Part shown: positions 46,286 to 56,229 of the stretch, in pieces
How positions within the stretch are numbered: the first letter of the stretch is position 1
How the letters are laid out: each line of letters begins with the position of its first letter
Assembly: GCF_000002985.6 (NCBI RefSeq)
Contig: NC_003282.8
Coordinates: 1,674,001-1,738,000, forward strand
Origin: Caenorhabditis elegans
Lineage: Eukaryota > Nematoda > Chromadorea > Rhabditida > Rhabditidae
Length of the DNA: 64,000 bases
Reading direction: 5' to 3'
Made by a program: the position numbers and the translations under genes
The notes under the pieces: model-generated
Told to the model about the DNA's origin: nothing
Database searches by the model: none
Seen by the model: the letters and a program-made list of their open reading frames with translations, nothing else

Positions 46286-46806
46286 CATGCTGCCCTCATC
46301 TTAGGAAACACCCACTTTTTATGAAAATCCGCAAGCTCTGCGTTACCTCAAAATATGCCACTAAAATTTTATAAAAAAAAACCTCCTTAAAATTCTGAAT
46401 AGCGTATAAAATTCCTTGTGGCTATTACGTTTCCATCCCGATAAAATGTACAAATGGCACAATAGTTCGGTAAAAATCAAACCAAGTAAACAATTGTTCG
46501 ATCGAATTTACGTCGATCTCAAATTTGTCCTCCCTCTTCCCAAATCAAATTAAAAGTGTTTAAAGAACCGAATCGTTTTTTTATGGTTTGTTTCGTACTC
46601 TCAACAATTTTCTCTCTCGCTCTCTTCTCGAACTTATCAATGACGTCTCCCAGAAAAGGCGGAGACTCCGTACGGTTTTTTTGGCGGCGGCTACTGGAAT
46701 CGCCCTCAGATTGCGCGAAATATTGTGCGTGAGACACAAAGGTCACTCTCGACACTTTATACACTATTTTCTACTCGCTGCTTTCAATCACAAACTTGGG
46801 TTTGGG

Positions 46807-46812
46807 TATAAA
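46807..46812 (+). promoter_or_regulatory. TATA box of the YGDE repeat-protein gene
   Basis: TATAAA in GGGTATAAAGGCTAC lies 65 bases upstream of the ATG at 46,877, a good spacing for a TSS near 46,840 with a short leader. A TTTTCTCTCTCGCTCTCTTC tract at 46,607-46,628 is a pyrimidine/GAGA-like upstream element. Confidence 0.55.
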
Positions 46813-46876
46813 GGCTACTCGTAATGGCCAGTAAGACCACTGTCGACTCGAATAGTGTCCATCAGCCAAAAACAAC

Positions 46877-48934
46877 ATGAAGGTGTTTGTATTCCTCTCC
46901 ATCGTTGCCATCGCTTCTTCTCGCTACGGTTAGTTTGTTCGTTTTCTTATAGTTTATTTTCTATTCTTTGTACTTTTAGTCGTGAAGAGAAATGCTTATG
47001 GAGATGAGCAAGTGACTCCAGCTCCAGCAGCTTCTGCACCAGCCCCAGCCGACGCTCCAGTAGAACAAGCCCCAGTTGCCGTCCCAGCCCCAGCTCCAGC
47101 CGCTGCTCCAGCCCCAGACTGCGGATCAGCTGCCCCAGCACCAGCTGCCCCAGCCGCCACTGATTCCGGATACAGAAGCAAGAGAAACGCCTACGGAGAT
47201 GAACAAGTGACTCCAGCTCCAGCCGCCGCCGCTGAAGCCCCAGCCGATGCCCCAGTCGAGCAAGCCCCAGTCGCCGTCCCAGCCCCAGCTCCAGCTGCTG
47301 CTCCAGCCCCAGACTGTGGATCCGCCGCTCCAGCTGCTGCTGCTCCAGCTGCTGCTGCTCCAGCCGCCACTGATTCCGGATACAGAAGCAAGAGAAACGC
47401 CTACGGTGATGAGCAAGTGACCCCAGCCCCAGCTGCTGCTCCAGCTCCAGCCGATGCCCCAGTTGAACAAGCTCCAGTTGCCGTCCCAGCCCCAGCTCCA
47501 GCTGCCGCCCCAGCCCCAGACTGTGGATCCGCCGCCCCAGCTCCGGCTGCTCCTGCCCCAGCCGCCACCGACTCCGGATACAGAAGCAAGAGAAACTCTT
47601 ACGGAGACGAGCAAGTGACTCCAGCTCCAGCAGCTGCTGCACCAGCCCCAGCCGATGCCCCAGTTGAACAAGCCCCAGTCGCCGTCCCAGCTCCTGCTCC
47701 AGTCGCTGCTCCAGATGTTGAGTGTGGATCCGCTGCTCCAGCTCCAGCTGCTGCTGCTCCAGCCGCCACTGACTCTGGATACAGAAGCAAGAGAAACTCT
47801 TACGGAGACGAGCAAGTCACCCCAGCCCCAGCTGCTGCTCCAGCTCCAGCCGATGCCCCAGTTGAGCAAGCCCCAGTCGCCGTCCCAGCTCCAGCTCCAG
47901 CTGCCGCTCCAGCTCCAGACTGTGGATCCGCCGCTCCAGCCCCAGCTGCTGCTCCAGCTGCTACCGACTCTGGATACAGAAGCAAGCGAAACGCTTACGG
48001 AGACGAACAAGTAACCCCAGCTCCAGCCGCCGCCGCTGAAGCCCCAGCCGACGCTCCAGTTGAGCAAGCTCCAGTTGCCGTCCCAGCCCCAGCTCCAACC
48101 GCCGCTCCAGCTCCAGACTGCGGATCCGCTGCCCCAGCCGCCACTGATTCCGGATACAGAAGCAAGAGAAACGCCTACGGAGATGAACAAGTGACTCCAG
48201 CTCCAGCCGCCGCCGCTGAAGCCCCAGCCGATGCCCCAGTCGAGCAAGCCCCAGTCGCCGTCCCAGCCCCAGCTCCAGCTGCTGCTCCAGCCCCAGACTG
48301 TGGATCCGCCGCTCCAGCTGCTGCTGCTCCAGCTGCTGCTGCTCCAGCCGCCACTGATTCCGGATACAGAAGCAAGAGAAACGCCTACGGTGATGAGCAA
48401 GTGACCCCAGCCCCAGCTGCTGCTCCAGCTCCAGCCGATGCCCCAGTTGAACAAGCTCCAGTTGCCGTCCCAGCCCCAGCTCCAGCTGCCGCCCCAGCTC
48501 CGGCTGCTCCTGCCCCAGCCGCCACCGACTCCGGATACAGAAGCAAGAGAAACGCTTACGGAGACGAGCAAGTGACTCCAGCTCCAGCCGCCGCCGCTGA
48601 GGCCCCAGCTGATGCTCCAGTCGAGCAAGCCCCAGTCGCCGTCCCAGCCCCAGCTCCAGCTGCTGCTCCAGCCCCAGATTGTGGATCCGCCGCCCCTGCC
48701 CCAGCTGCCCCAGCCGCCACTGACTCTGGATACAGAAGCAAGAGAAACGCCTACGGAGATGAGCAAGTGACCCCAGCCCCAGCTGCTGCTCCAGCTCCAG
48801 CCGATGCCCCAGTTGAGCAAGCCCCAGTCGCCGTCCCAGCCCCAGCTCCAGCCGCTGCTCCAGCCCCAGACTGCGGATCTGCCGCCCCAGCTCCAGCTGC
48901 TCCAGCCGCCACCGACTCCGGATACAGATCTTAA
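46877..48934 (+). CDS. Secreted Ala/Pro-rich precursor with ten YGDE repeats and RSKR cleavage sites
   Basis: Two exons, 46877-46928 and 46980-48934, give 668 aa. The N-terminus MKVFVFLSIVAIASSRY is a signal peptide. The rest is ten repeats of 57-70 residues. Each starts KRNAYGDEQVTPAP (KRNSYGDEQ in repeats 4 and 5), continues through DAPVEQAPVAVPAPAP, then usually a single Cys in DCGSAAP, and ends TDSGYRS. Each junction therefore reads SGYRS/KRN, an R-x-K-R furin-type site. Repeat 8 lacks the Cys segment. The protein ends after the tenth SGYRS. Interpretation: a secretory polyprotein cut into about ten similar acidic Pro/Ala peptides, or an extracellular matrix or cuticle protein. The function is unknown. 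Strong codon bias (CCA for Pro) suggests high expression. I believe it falls in the K08D12 clone set but assign no symbol. Confidence 0.9.
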
Positions 48935-49040
48935 AACCCTTCAAAATGTTGTTCACAAATCTCAGCGAACTGCCAGTCAAACTTCTCATCAGGAACTAAT
49001 AATCTAGATTCGATTTGATAAAAAGTATTCTAAAAAATGA

Positions 49041-49046
49041 AATAAA
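49041..49046 (+). terminator. Poly(A) signal AATAAA of the YGDE repeat-protein gene
   Basis: A perfect hexamer lies about 107 bases after the TAA at 48,932-48,934. Confidence 0.6.
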
Positions 49047-49198
49047 ATCGTTTAAAACTAAACTGATAACTGGTTTTTCTTTTTTTCTGTTTTGTTAGCC
49101 ACTAACGGTTAGCAAATGCTGCGTCATGTATTAGAAATCGCAAGTTGTGGACGGAAAACCTTTATCATTGAGAACACACAATTTAATTGAATCAGAAA

Positions 49199-50143
49199 TC
49201 AGTAACCACTGGATTCGACAGCAGTCTTGGATCCTCCCGAGTTTTCCACAGTCACAGCAGGCGCTTCAGACACTTCAACGACCTGTGCTCCTCCGCCAAC
49301 TGGAGCTTCATCTCCATACCCGTTTTGACTGGCTCGCTTCTTCCGATATCCAGAGCTTTCGACGTTCGATTGTGCTCCAGCGCCTTCTGGGGCCACGGTC
49401 GCCGGTGCTTCCTGGGGGAAGATGGAATATTATTGTGAATCGTGAAAAGGGCATGGCATTTTTATATGAGGGGCGAGCGGCAATTGCCGTTCAGCAAACT
49501 TGTTGATGGCAAATCGACAAAGTTAGCCGACTTGCCGGCCATGTTTATTTTTGGCAAGTTGCCGATTTGCCAAACACCAATTTGCCGGAAGTTTCTAGAG
49601 GGATTTTTTATGAGACGAAAACACTTATAACAGTGCATTTTTTAAAAATTTTTTTCCTCGTTTTCTTAAGAGATTTTCATAAAATTTAATTACTTTTCAA
49701 AATCTGATTAAAGTTGAAATTCTGAAATTGCCAAAAAAAAATGCAAAACCACAATTTGCCGGTTTGTCGGTAATTTTCAATTCCGGCAATTTGTCGATTT
49801 GCTGGAAATATTAAGTTCCGGCAATTTGTCGATTTGCTGGAAATATTCAGTTCCGGCAAGTTGTCGATTTGCTGGAAGTATTCAATTCCGGCGATTTGCC
49901 GATTTGCTGGAAATATTCAGTTCCGGCAATTTGCCGATTTGCCGGAAATTTTCAACACTTAAAATTCCAGAAAATTACCTCTACGGCCATCGAAGCCACG
50001 CGTGCACCTCCGCCAGCCGGTGTCACAGCTTCATCACCATAACTGTTGTCAGCCCGTCGTTTTCTAGTCAGACCAGCAGCAGTCACACAGCCAACAAGCA
50101 ATAATGTTAGAATAAGTCGGTTGGAAATGGAAGAAGCAGCCAT
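49199..50143 (-). CDS. Small secreted YGDE-module protein, convergent paralogue
   Basis: Two exons, 50143-49979 and 49411-49199 (phase 0), give 125 aa. Residues 1-23 form a signal peptide (ILTLLLVGCVTAAG core). It is followed by LTRKRRADNSYGDEAVTPAG, a dibasic site then a YGDE motif. Exon 2 has ESSGYRKKRASQNGYGDEAPV, a second site plus YGDE. The protein ends TAVESSGY before TGA. The layout SGYR-x-KR ... YGDE and the terminal SGY match the ten-repeat gene 265 bases away tail-to-tail. This looks like an ancestral or reduced form with two modules. The intron (49,412-49,978) carries a GGCAAATTGCCGG-type repeat. Probably secreted; function unknown. Confidence 0.85.
49480..49970. repeat. GGCAAATTGCCGG-type repeat in the YGDE paralogue intron
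   Basis: It includes a local tandem of four to five copies of a ~39-base unit (TCCGGCAATTTGTCGATTTG then CTGGAAATATTCAGT) at 49,780-49,950. Confidence 0.85.
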
Positions 50144-50474
50144 TTTGAACTTAGAAAACCAAATTTCAACTGTTTTAACTGTGAAATATTATTGCATAAA
50201 TTGAATTTCCATAGGACCTTTTTATAATCTCGACACAGATCCTGTTCTCAAGTATTTAGGTCATCAAACATTTCGAAAAAACAAATATTTTCATAAGTAA
50301 CTTGTTGCATTCCAGTTTAGACACTAATTTGAAGAAGTGTGTGGTCACTTAATTCGCTTTGTGAGTAGATGAGAAGTCTGAAATTTTAACTAGTTTTATT
50401 GTTAGTTTTGCTATTTGGAGTAAGTGGCCCACATTTTCTAAGAGGCTTGGGTGAGTAACAAGTGCATCGCAAGC

Positions 50475-50745
50475 ATAAGCCTAAGCCTAATAACCATAAA
50501 TAGCGTTGCTAACGCTCGCCACTGACACCAACAAGGGAACCCTCTGAAAATTGTTCTCCGCGTCTCTTGATTTTCAGTACTTTCTCAGACTTCTGTTGAA
50601 AAACTATATTTGTAAGCCGAAGCCTGAGCCCAAGTGTAAGCCTAAGAAAAAGCCTGAGCCCAAGCCTAGGCCGAAGCCTAACTCTAAGCCTAACTCTAAG
50701 CTTAAGCCTAAGCGCAAGCCTATGCCTAAGCCTAAGGCTATAATT
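50475..50745 (-). repeat. Two-part degenerate TTAGGC array (reverse)
   Basis: A short GCCTAAGCCTAA block at 50,475-50,490 is followed by GCTAACGCTCGCCACTGACACC and AGGGAACCCTCTG. A longer array of GCCTAA/GCCTGA units then runs over 50,613-50,745. The intervening flank matches 28,935-29,010 in reverse. Confidence 0.85.
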
Positions 50746-51059
50746 TATCTTGTCATTCTATAGATTTTTCTACAATTAATATCTCTGAATATATAATAGC
50801 GATATGCCTGACAGCAAGAGAAAATGAACGGGTTCCCGGATTCGGCAATTTATCGGCATAGCACACGTCAGCTCTCACCGCCCACGGATTTTAAGACTTC
50901 ATAAGTTAGTATCTTGCCAGTCCTAACAACACTTCGTGAAACGTTCAGAAATTGGGAGGAAAACTGCCAAATGAAGTGGTCTTAAATATTAATTACATCA
51001 AATTTATCATACAATTCGAGTTATTTTCTGAGAATTAGAGTTATTTTGTTGTCGACAAA

Positions 51060-51360
51060 TTCAATTTATATCCGGTTTGCCAATTTGCCGGAAAATTGTA
51101 TTTTCGCCAAATAGCCAATTTGCCGTTTGCCGGATGTGTTTAGAGGGATTTTTTATAAGAGGGAACCACTTAAAACTGTGCCTTGTTTTTTTTTAATTTT
51201 TTCCCGTTTTCTTTAGATATTTTCATAGAATTTGCATACTTTTCAAAATAGGTGTAGGAACATTCATAGCATGCGTACAATTTTGCCGATTAAATTGAAA
51301 TTCTAAAATTTTCAAAAAAATGTGCAAAATCACAATTTGCCGAAACTTTTCGGCAAAAAG
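51060..51360. repeat. GGCAAATTGCCGG-type repeat copy
   Basis: It contains GCCAATTTGCCGTTTGCCGG, GTTTAGAGGGATTTTTTATA and AGCATGCGTACAATTTTGCC, the family's conserved blocks in reverse order. Confidence 0.8.
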
Positions 51361-51364
51361 ATTT

Positions 51365-51775
51365 GTCACATTCACGCGGTTCTGGCCTTTCTCATTGAAT
51401 TTTCGCGCTCCATTGACAATCGCCCGCCGCGCAACGCACTGAAAAGTCGTGTACTCCACACGGACAAATGCATTTAGTTTTACAACTAAAATCGAGCCGC
51501 GACGCGACACGCAACGCGCCGTAGATCTACCCCAGATATGGCCGAACCAAAATGGCCTAGTTCGGCAAAAACTCTTCCATTTCAATTTATGAGGGAAGGC
51601 AGAAATCCGTTAACGGGGCCGTGAAAAGGAGAAAACTCGGTCAAAAAGCGTATTTCTAATTGTAAGTAGCTAGTAGAATTGTGAAAACAATTTTTTAAAA
51701 CTTTTTTATTCGGAATATTTTTTTGAAAAGTCGGCCGCCAAATTTTTCTAGGCCACACAGCCACCTTTTAAATTG
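51365..51775. repeat. Left arm of a large inverted repeat around exon 1 of the CC-domain gene
   Basis: It reads through GTGTACTCCACACGGAC, CTACCCCAGATATGGCCGAA, CCGTTAACGGGGCCGTGAAA and AAAGTCGGCCGCCAAATTTT. The right arm at 52,436-52,830 carries the same modules in exact inverted order. Confidence 0.85.
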
Positions 51776-52203
51776 ACAATGCAACGCACCGTAAATCTAC
51801 ACAAAATCTCTCCGACCCAAAATGGCCTAATTCGGCACACTCTGCCATTTCGATTTATGATGTGGAAGCCAGAAATCCGTGCTCATTCGAAGCTCTAAGC
51901 AATAGAGCTAAACAAAATGTTCCACGTGTGAATCCAGTTGTTATAATCGTAACGTATTAGTCAAGCATCTGTAATACAGCATCCGGGATCACTTGTTCTA
52001 TTTTGGAGACCGGTTCCCGGGGTGGCACAAGTTTTTTTTGAACAATATGGAAAATAAATAAGCAGAATTGAATAGGAACGAGACACGGAAAGGGCGGGTG
52101 ATCCTGTAAACACACATGGTCAGTCAGTGAGCGGGTGAAAATACAAAAGAGGCCGGCTCGCTGGCTCAGACGGTCAGTTCACTATCATCTTTCAGCACTA
52201 ATA

Positions 52204-53917
52204 ATGGCTTCTCCGTCGCTTTCCTATATTTTGATACTTTCTGTTTTGATCGCGGTTTGTACTGCTAAAAGTACTGCTGATAGTGAGTTTTTTAAAAAAT
52301 ACATTGATTGGATGGCCGAGGTTTTTCTCTTCCAGAAATTTTCTGTGAAATCTCTTCATTTTTCCAGACTATCCCAGACTAAATAATAGATAATTGCGCC
52401 GTGACCTAGAAAATGCAAAAACTCGGCCAGCAATTTAAAAGGTGTGGCCTGGAAAAATTAGGCGGCCGACTTTTCAAAAAAATATTCCGAATAAAAAAGT
52501 TTTAAAAAATCGTTTTCACAATTCTACTAGCTACTTACAATTAGAAAAAAGCTTTTTGGCCGAGTTTTCTCCTTTTCACGGCCCCGTTAACGGATTTCTG
52601 CCTTCCCTCATAAATTGAAATGGAAGAGTTTTTGGCCGAACTAGGCCATTTCGGTTCGGCCATATCTGGGGTAGATCTACGGCACGTTGCGTGTCGCGTC
52701 GCGGCTCGATTTTAGTTGTAAAACTAAATGCATTTGTCCGTGTGGAGTACACGACTTTTCCGTGCGTTGCGCGGCGGGCGATTGTCAATGGAGCGCGAAA
52801 AATTCAATGAGGAAGGCCAGAACCCCATAAAAAATTTAATGGTGACCGAGTTTTTTCTCTTCCAGAATTTCTCCGTTTTTAGGAACATTTTATAAGCAAA
52901 GGTTAAATAATAGATAATTTCGCCGTAGCCTAGAAAAAGCAAAAACTCGGCCTAGAAAAATTCGGCATAACTTCCACGATTCTATGGTCTCCATTTAAAA
53001 AAAAATTATCCGAGCGTTTTTGTGAAAATTGCAACCACTTGACCTAAAAAATCGCACGGGGTTCCTGCCTTCCCCATTAACTTTTCGCGCTCCATTGGCC
53101 TGCCGGACATTGGAAAGTCGTGTACTCCACACGGACAAACACATTTAGTTTTACAATTAAAATCGAGCCGCGACGCGACACGCAACGCGCCGTAAATCTA
53201 CCCCAGATATGTCCGAGCTAAAATGGCCTAGTTCGGCAAACTCTTCTATTTCAATTTATGAGGGAAGCCAGAAATCCGTGAAATCGCGGGGCCGAGTTTT
53301 CTCTTCTTCTACGCGGCCGCCACCTATCAATTTTTGAATTTTTCCAGTCGAAATTGTCGGACCATGTGTGAATAGTCACTGCCCACACACCTACGAATGC
53401 CAGCGAGATGAATGTATTCGAGAAAGACGTGAGTAATTTTTTCAATTTTTTAGTATAATTTTTGTGTAAAATTGAGTGAAAAGGCTTAAAATTAGTGTAG
53501 AAATTAGTGTAGAAAAAAATTTTTCTCAATGGAGCGCACTTGAAGACTGAAAAACTCGTAAATTCAAACTTCCCGCGAACCGTGTGCTTTGCAAATTCGC
53601 TCCACTGAGAAAATTCAAATTTCCGTGTTTTTCTGAGTTATTTCTAAGATTTATCGATTTTTAAAACTGAAATTGATAATTTTTGGGCAAAATTATCGAT
53701 TTTTCACTTAAATTATCGATTTTTCACTCAAAATATCGATTTTTACTCAAATTATCGATTTTTCACTTTAAATTATCGATTTTTTCACAAAATTTCCCCA
53801 ATTTTTCCAGCAAAAGCCCGTCCGGGAACCGTCTCAATTGGGCCGTGCATCAACACCCAATGTCCCGTCGGTCATTTCTGTTTGAACGGCGAAAATCAGT
53901 GCTATCCGTCGAAATAA
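52204..53917 (+). CDS. Small secreted protein with two CC-type four-cysteine domains
   Basis: Three exons, 52204-52282, 53348-53428 and 53811-53917, give 88 aa (phases 1 and 1). The ATG lies eight bases after a TTTCAG. Residues 1-21 form a signal peptide (YILILSVLIAVCTA). Exon 2 encodes IEIVGPCVNSHCPHTYECQR then DECIRER. Exon 3 encodes VSIGPCINTQCPVGHFCLNG then ENQCYPSK and the stop. Each exon thus carries one G-P-C-x3-x-C-P-x4-C-x5-C unit, matching the nematode CC domain by pattern; the exon/domain correspondence suggests duplication. It is secreted, and its partner is unknown. Intron 1 (1,065 bases) is almost wholly repeats. Confidence 0.78.
52436..52830. repeat. Right arm of the inverted repeat around the CC-domain gene's first exon
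   Basis: It lies within intron 1 and mirrors 51,365-51,775 (AATTAGGCGGCCGACTTTTC, CACGGCCCCGTTAACGG, CATATCTGGGGTAGATCTAC, GTCCGTGTGGAGTACACGAC). A further partial inverted copy is at 53,055-53,300. Confidence 0.85.
53660..53795. repeat. ATTATCGATTTTTCACT tandem in CC-gene intron 2
   Basis: Five or six units of about 20 bases (AAATTATCGATTTTTCACTC) lie immediately upstream of the exon 3 acceptor. Confidence 0.8.
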
Positions 53918-54419
53918 TATATTTTTTTGTTGCAAAATTTTAAATATATGTATTTGTATATATAAATCCAAAAGATGTTCATTCTGTTTCCATTCTAGAT
54001 CAAGCGAAATAGGTTTTTTTTTTCAGATTGGAGGGTTGGGGTAGGGGAGGGTGTTTTGGGAGACCGGAGAGAATCGGGAAATTTTTTTTTAAGGAAAAAG
54101 TCGAAATTTTTTGGAGTGATATATATATATAAAATAAGGCAAATACGATGAGAAAAACAGAAAAAAACACAGGTAAAATAGAAATAATAATAATAATAAA
54201 ACCATAAAATCACAATAAGGGTACAAATAATTTTGGTGGAAAAATTAGAGAAAAAAGGAAATTTTTTGTGTAGGCGGGGGGGGGGGGAAGAGGATGAGAA
54301 TTGGCACCCGATATGTGTGAAGTAAGCGGGAAAATTTTTTAAGGAATTAATACAAATTTGGGAAGGAAAATACCAATAAATCATGAAAAAATCAATAAAA
54401 CTATGAGAAAAACGAGGAA
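53918..54419. other. Intergenic region between convergent 3' ends
   Basis: No gene. An 11-G run lies at 54,277-54,287, with TATATATATA at 54,119-54,130 and ATAATAATAATA at 54,185-54,197. It would hold the 3' UTR of the exon at 54,420-54,617 if that exon is used. Confidence 0.5.
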
Positions 54420-54617
54420 TTATTGTAGTTGTTGTTGTTGGTCGACGGTGGTGGTGGTGGTGGTGGTGGTGGTGGTGGTGGTGGTTGCTGATTTTTTAAT
54501 TGAGTCTAGAAAACGAGAGGTTCCACGCTCGAGACGGCCCTTTTGCTCGCGAATTACACTTGATGCACGTTCTACGAATGAGTCGATTGATGATCGGATT
54601 GCTGACGTTGTTTCGGG
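54420..54617 (-). CDS. Candidate alternative last exon of the tyrosine phosphatase gene
   Basis: After TTTTTTTTCAG (54,618-54,620) the phase-0 frame reads PETTSAIRSSIDSFVERASS then VIREQKGRLERGTSRFLDSI, KKSA, about twelve Thr from an ACC tract, then VDQQQQLQ and TAA. The helical, charged sequence and acceptor make it a real exon candidate. The only nearby - strand gene is the phosphatase. Joining in frame is possible from TCC/GTGAGG inside phosphatase exon 7 (rc around 57,371). It could instead belong to an unseen gene. Membership is inference. Confidence 0.45.
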   Translation of the reverse strand, partial: PETTSAIRSSIDSFVERASSVIREQKGRLERGTSRFLDSIKKSATTTTTTTTTTTTTVDQQQQLQ

Positions 54618-54670
54618 CTGAAAAAAAAAGAAAAAACTTTTGAAAAATTGTTTTTTTCAAAAAATAAAAA

Positions 54671-55283
54671 TTCTGGAAAAAGTCGATAAAAATGGAAAAG
54701 AGCCTCATTTTATAGGTATATTGGCAAAAATTTAGCTGGAAATCAGGTTTTTTTTTGGAAAAAATTCAAAATCGGTAAAAATTTGAATTTTTCAAAATCA
54801 GACAAACGGTTACAATTATTCATAAAAGAACAATTTCTATCTTGAAAAAAGTCGTTAAAAATTGAAAAAAAAATTGCCTAATTTCATAAGTACATTGACA
54901 AAAAAATTAGCTGAAAATTCGAAATTGTTATGGAAAAAAATTCAAAATTTTGGATTTTCGCCAAAATTCGAAAATTTTGGAGAATTTTGGCGAAAATCCA
55001 AAATTTTGAATTTTTTTTCCATAACAATTTCGAATTTTCAGCTAATTTTTTATGTCAATATACTTATGAAATTAGGCAATTTTTTCAATTTTTAACGACG
55101 ACTTTTTTCCAGATAGAAATTGTTCTTTTATGAATAATTATTGTAACTGTTTGTCTGATTTTTAAAAATTCAAATTTTTACCGATTTTGAATTTTTTCCA
55201 AAAAAACCTGATTTCCAGCTAAATTTTTGCCAATATACCTATAAAATTAGGCTCTTTTCCATTTTTATCGACTTTTTCCAGAA
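54671..55283. repeat. 0.6-kb palindrome
   Basis: TTCTGGAAAAAGTCGATAAA and TTTATCGACTTTTTCCAGAA bound the element. The arms mirror through GGTATATTGGCAAAAATTTA and GACAAACGGTTACAAT/ATTGTAACTGTTTGTC. The centre is near 54,985. Confidence 0.85.
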
Positions 55284-56229
55284 CTTTTTTTTCGAAAAAA
55301 CTAATTTTTCAAAAAAAATCACAGAAATATTAATTTTTTCGCTTCAAAAATCGTTTTTTAAAATTATATTTTTCGCTATTATTGAAAGTAATAAATCCCG
55401 TTAAAATTGCTAATTTTTGTTAAAAATACTGATTTTTATTTATTTATTTTTCACTTGAAATAATGAAATTTGTTTTTAGTTTTCTGAAAATTTTAATTAC
55501 GAATTTTTTCATAAATTGCATTTTTTTTGAAATAAAAAATCTAATTTTCAACCAAATTTTTTAAACACCATTCAGACCAACATTTTGTTTTTATTTTAAA
55601 TTAAAAATTGGATTTCCGCTATCGAAATATCGAAATTTCGAGCTTAGGCAATTTTTTAAAATTAAAAAATTCAAATTTTCAGCTAAACTTTTTTTTGCAA
55701 AATTTCCGCGTTTTTAATTTACAAAAATTCAACAAATTTTAGATTTATTTTCCGAAAAAGAACGGAGAGATAATTATTTATTTTAAGTATAAATATCTAA
55801 AATATTTTGTCATTAGTTTGCATTTTTAGATACTTTTTGAGGAAAAAAAAAAACAATGAAAATATGTTTTTTTTGTTGTTTTTTTCACAGTTTAGACCCA
55901 AAATGTTTCTTTTTTTGAAAAAAAAACTAAGATTTCAGGCAAATTGTCACAAAATTTCCGTGTGAAATTACAAAAATCCTCTGAATTTTTGTTTGAAAAA
56001 TCGAAAATTGTCGAAAAAGTTTTCTAAAAATTATTGGTATTTTTTAAATAAGTTTTGCCTAATTTTTTTTGAATAAAAAAAACAGAATTGGACGGAAAGA
56101 AAATTTTATTAGTTTTTTCAAGATTTTTCGGGAAAAATTACGAAAATTGTACATTTAAAAGAAATCGAAAATATTTAATGGAGAAATTTCAAAACAAATT
56201 GGTGAAATTTTGTTTTATTTTGATTTTTA
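55284..56229. other. AT-rich stretch with A/T runs
   Basis: Runs of four to nine A or T are spaced roughly every helical turn. I see no coding signal. Confidence 0.5.

Noticed and set aside
46947..48989. Very long antisense ORFs (231, 342 and 564 codons) opposite the YGDE repeat gene
   Set aside because: They are shadows of a GC-rich tandem repeat whose period keeps all frames open. Their products are Ser/Trp/Gly or Leu/Arg low-complexity, with no start or splice context.
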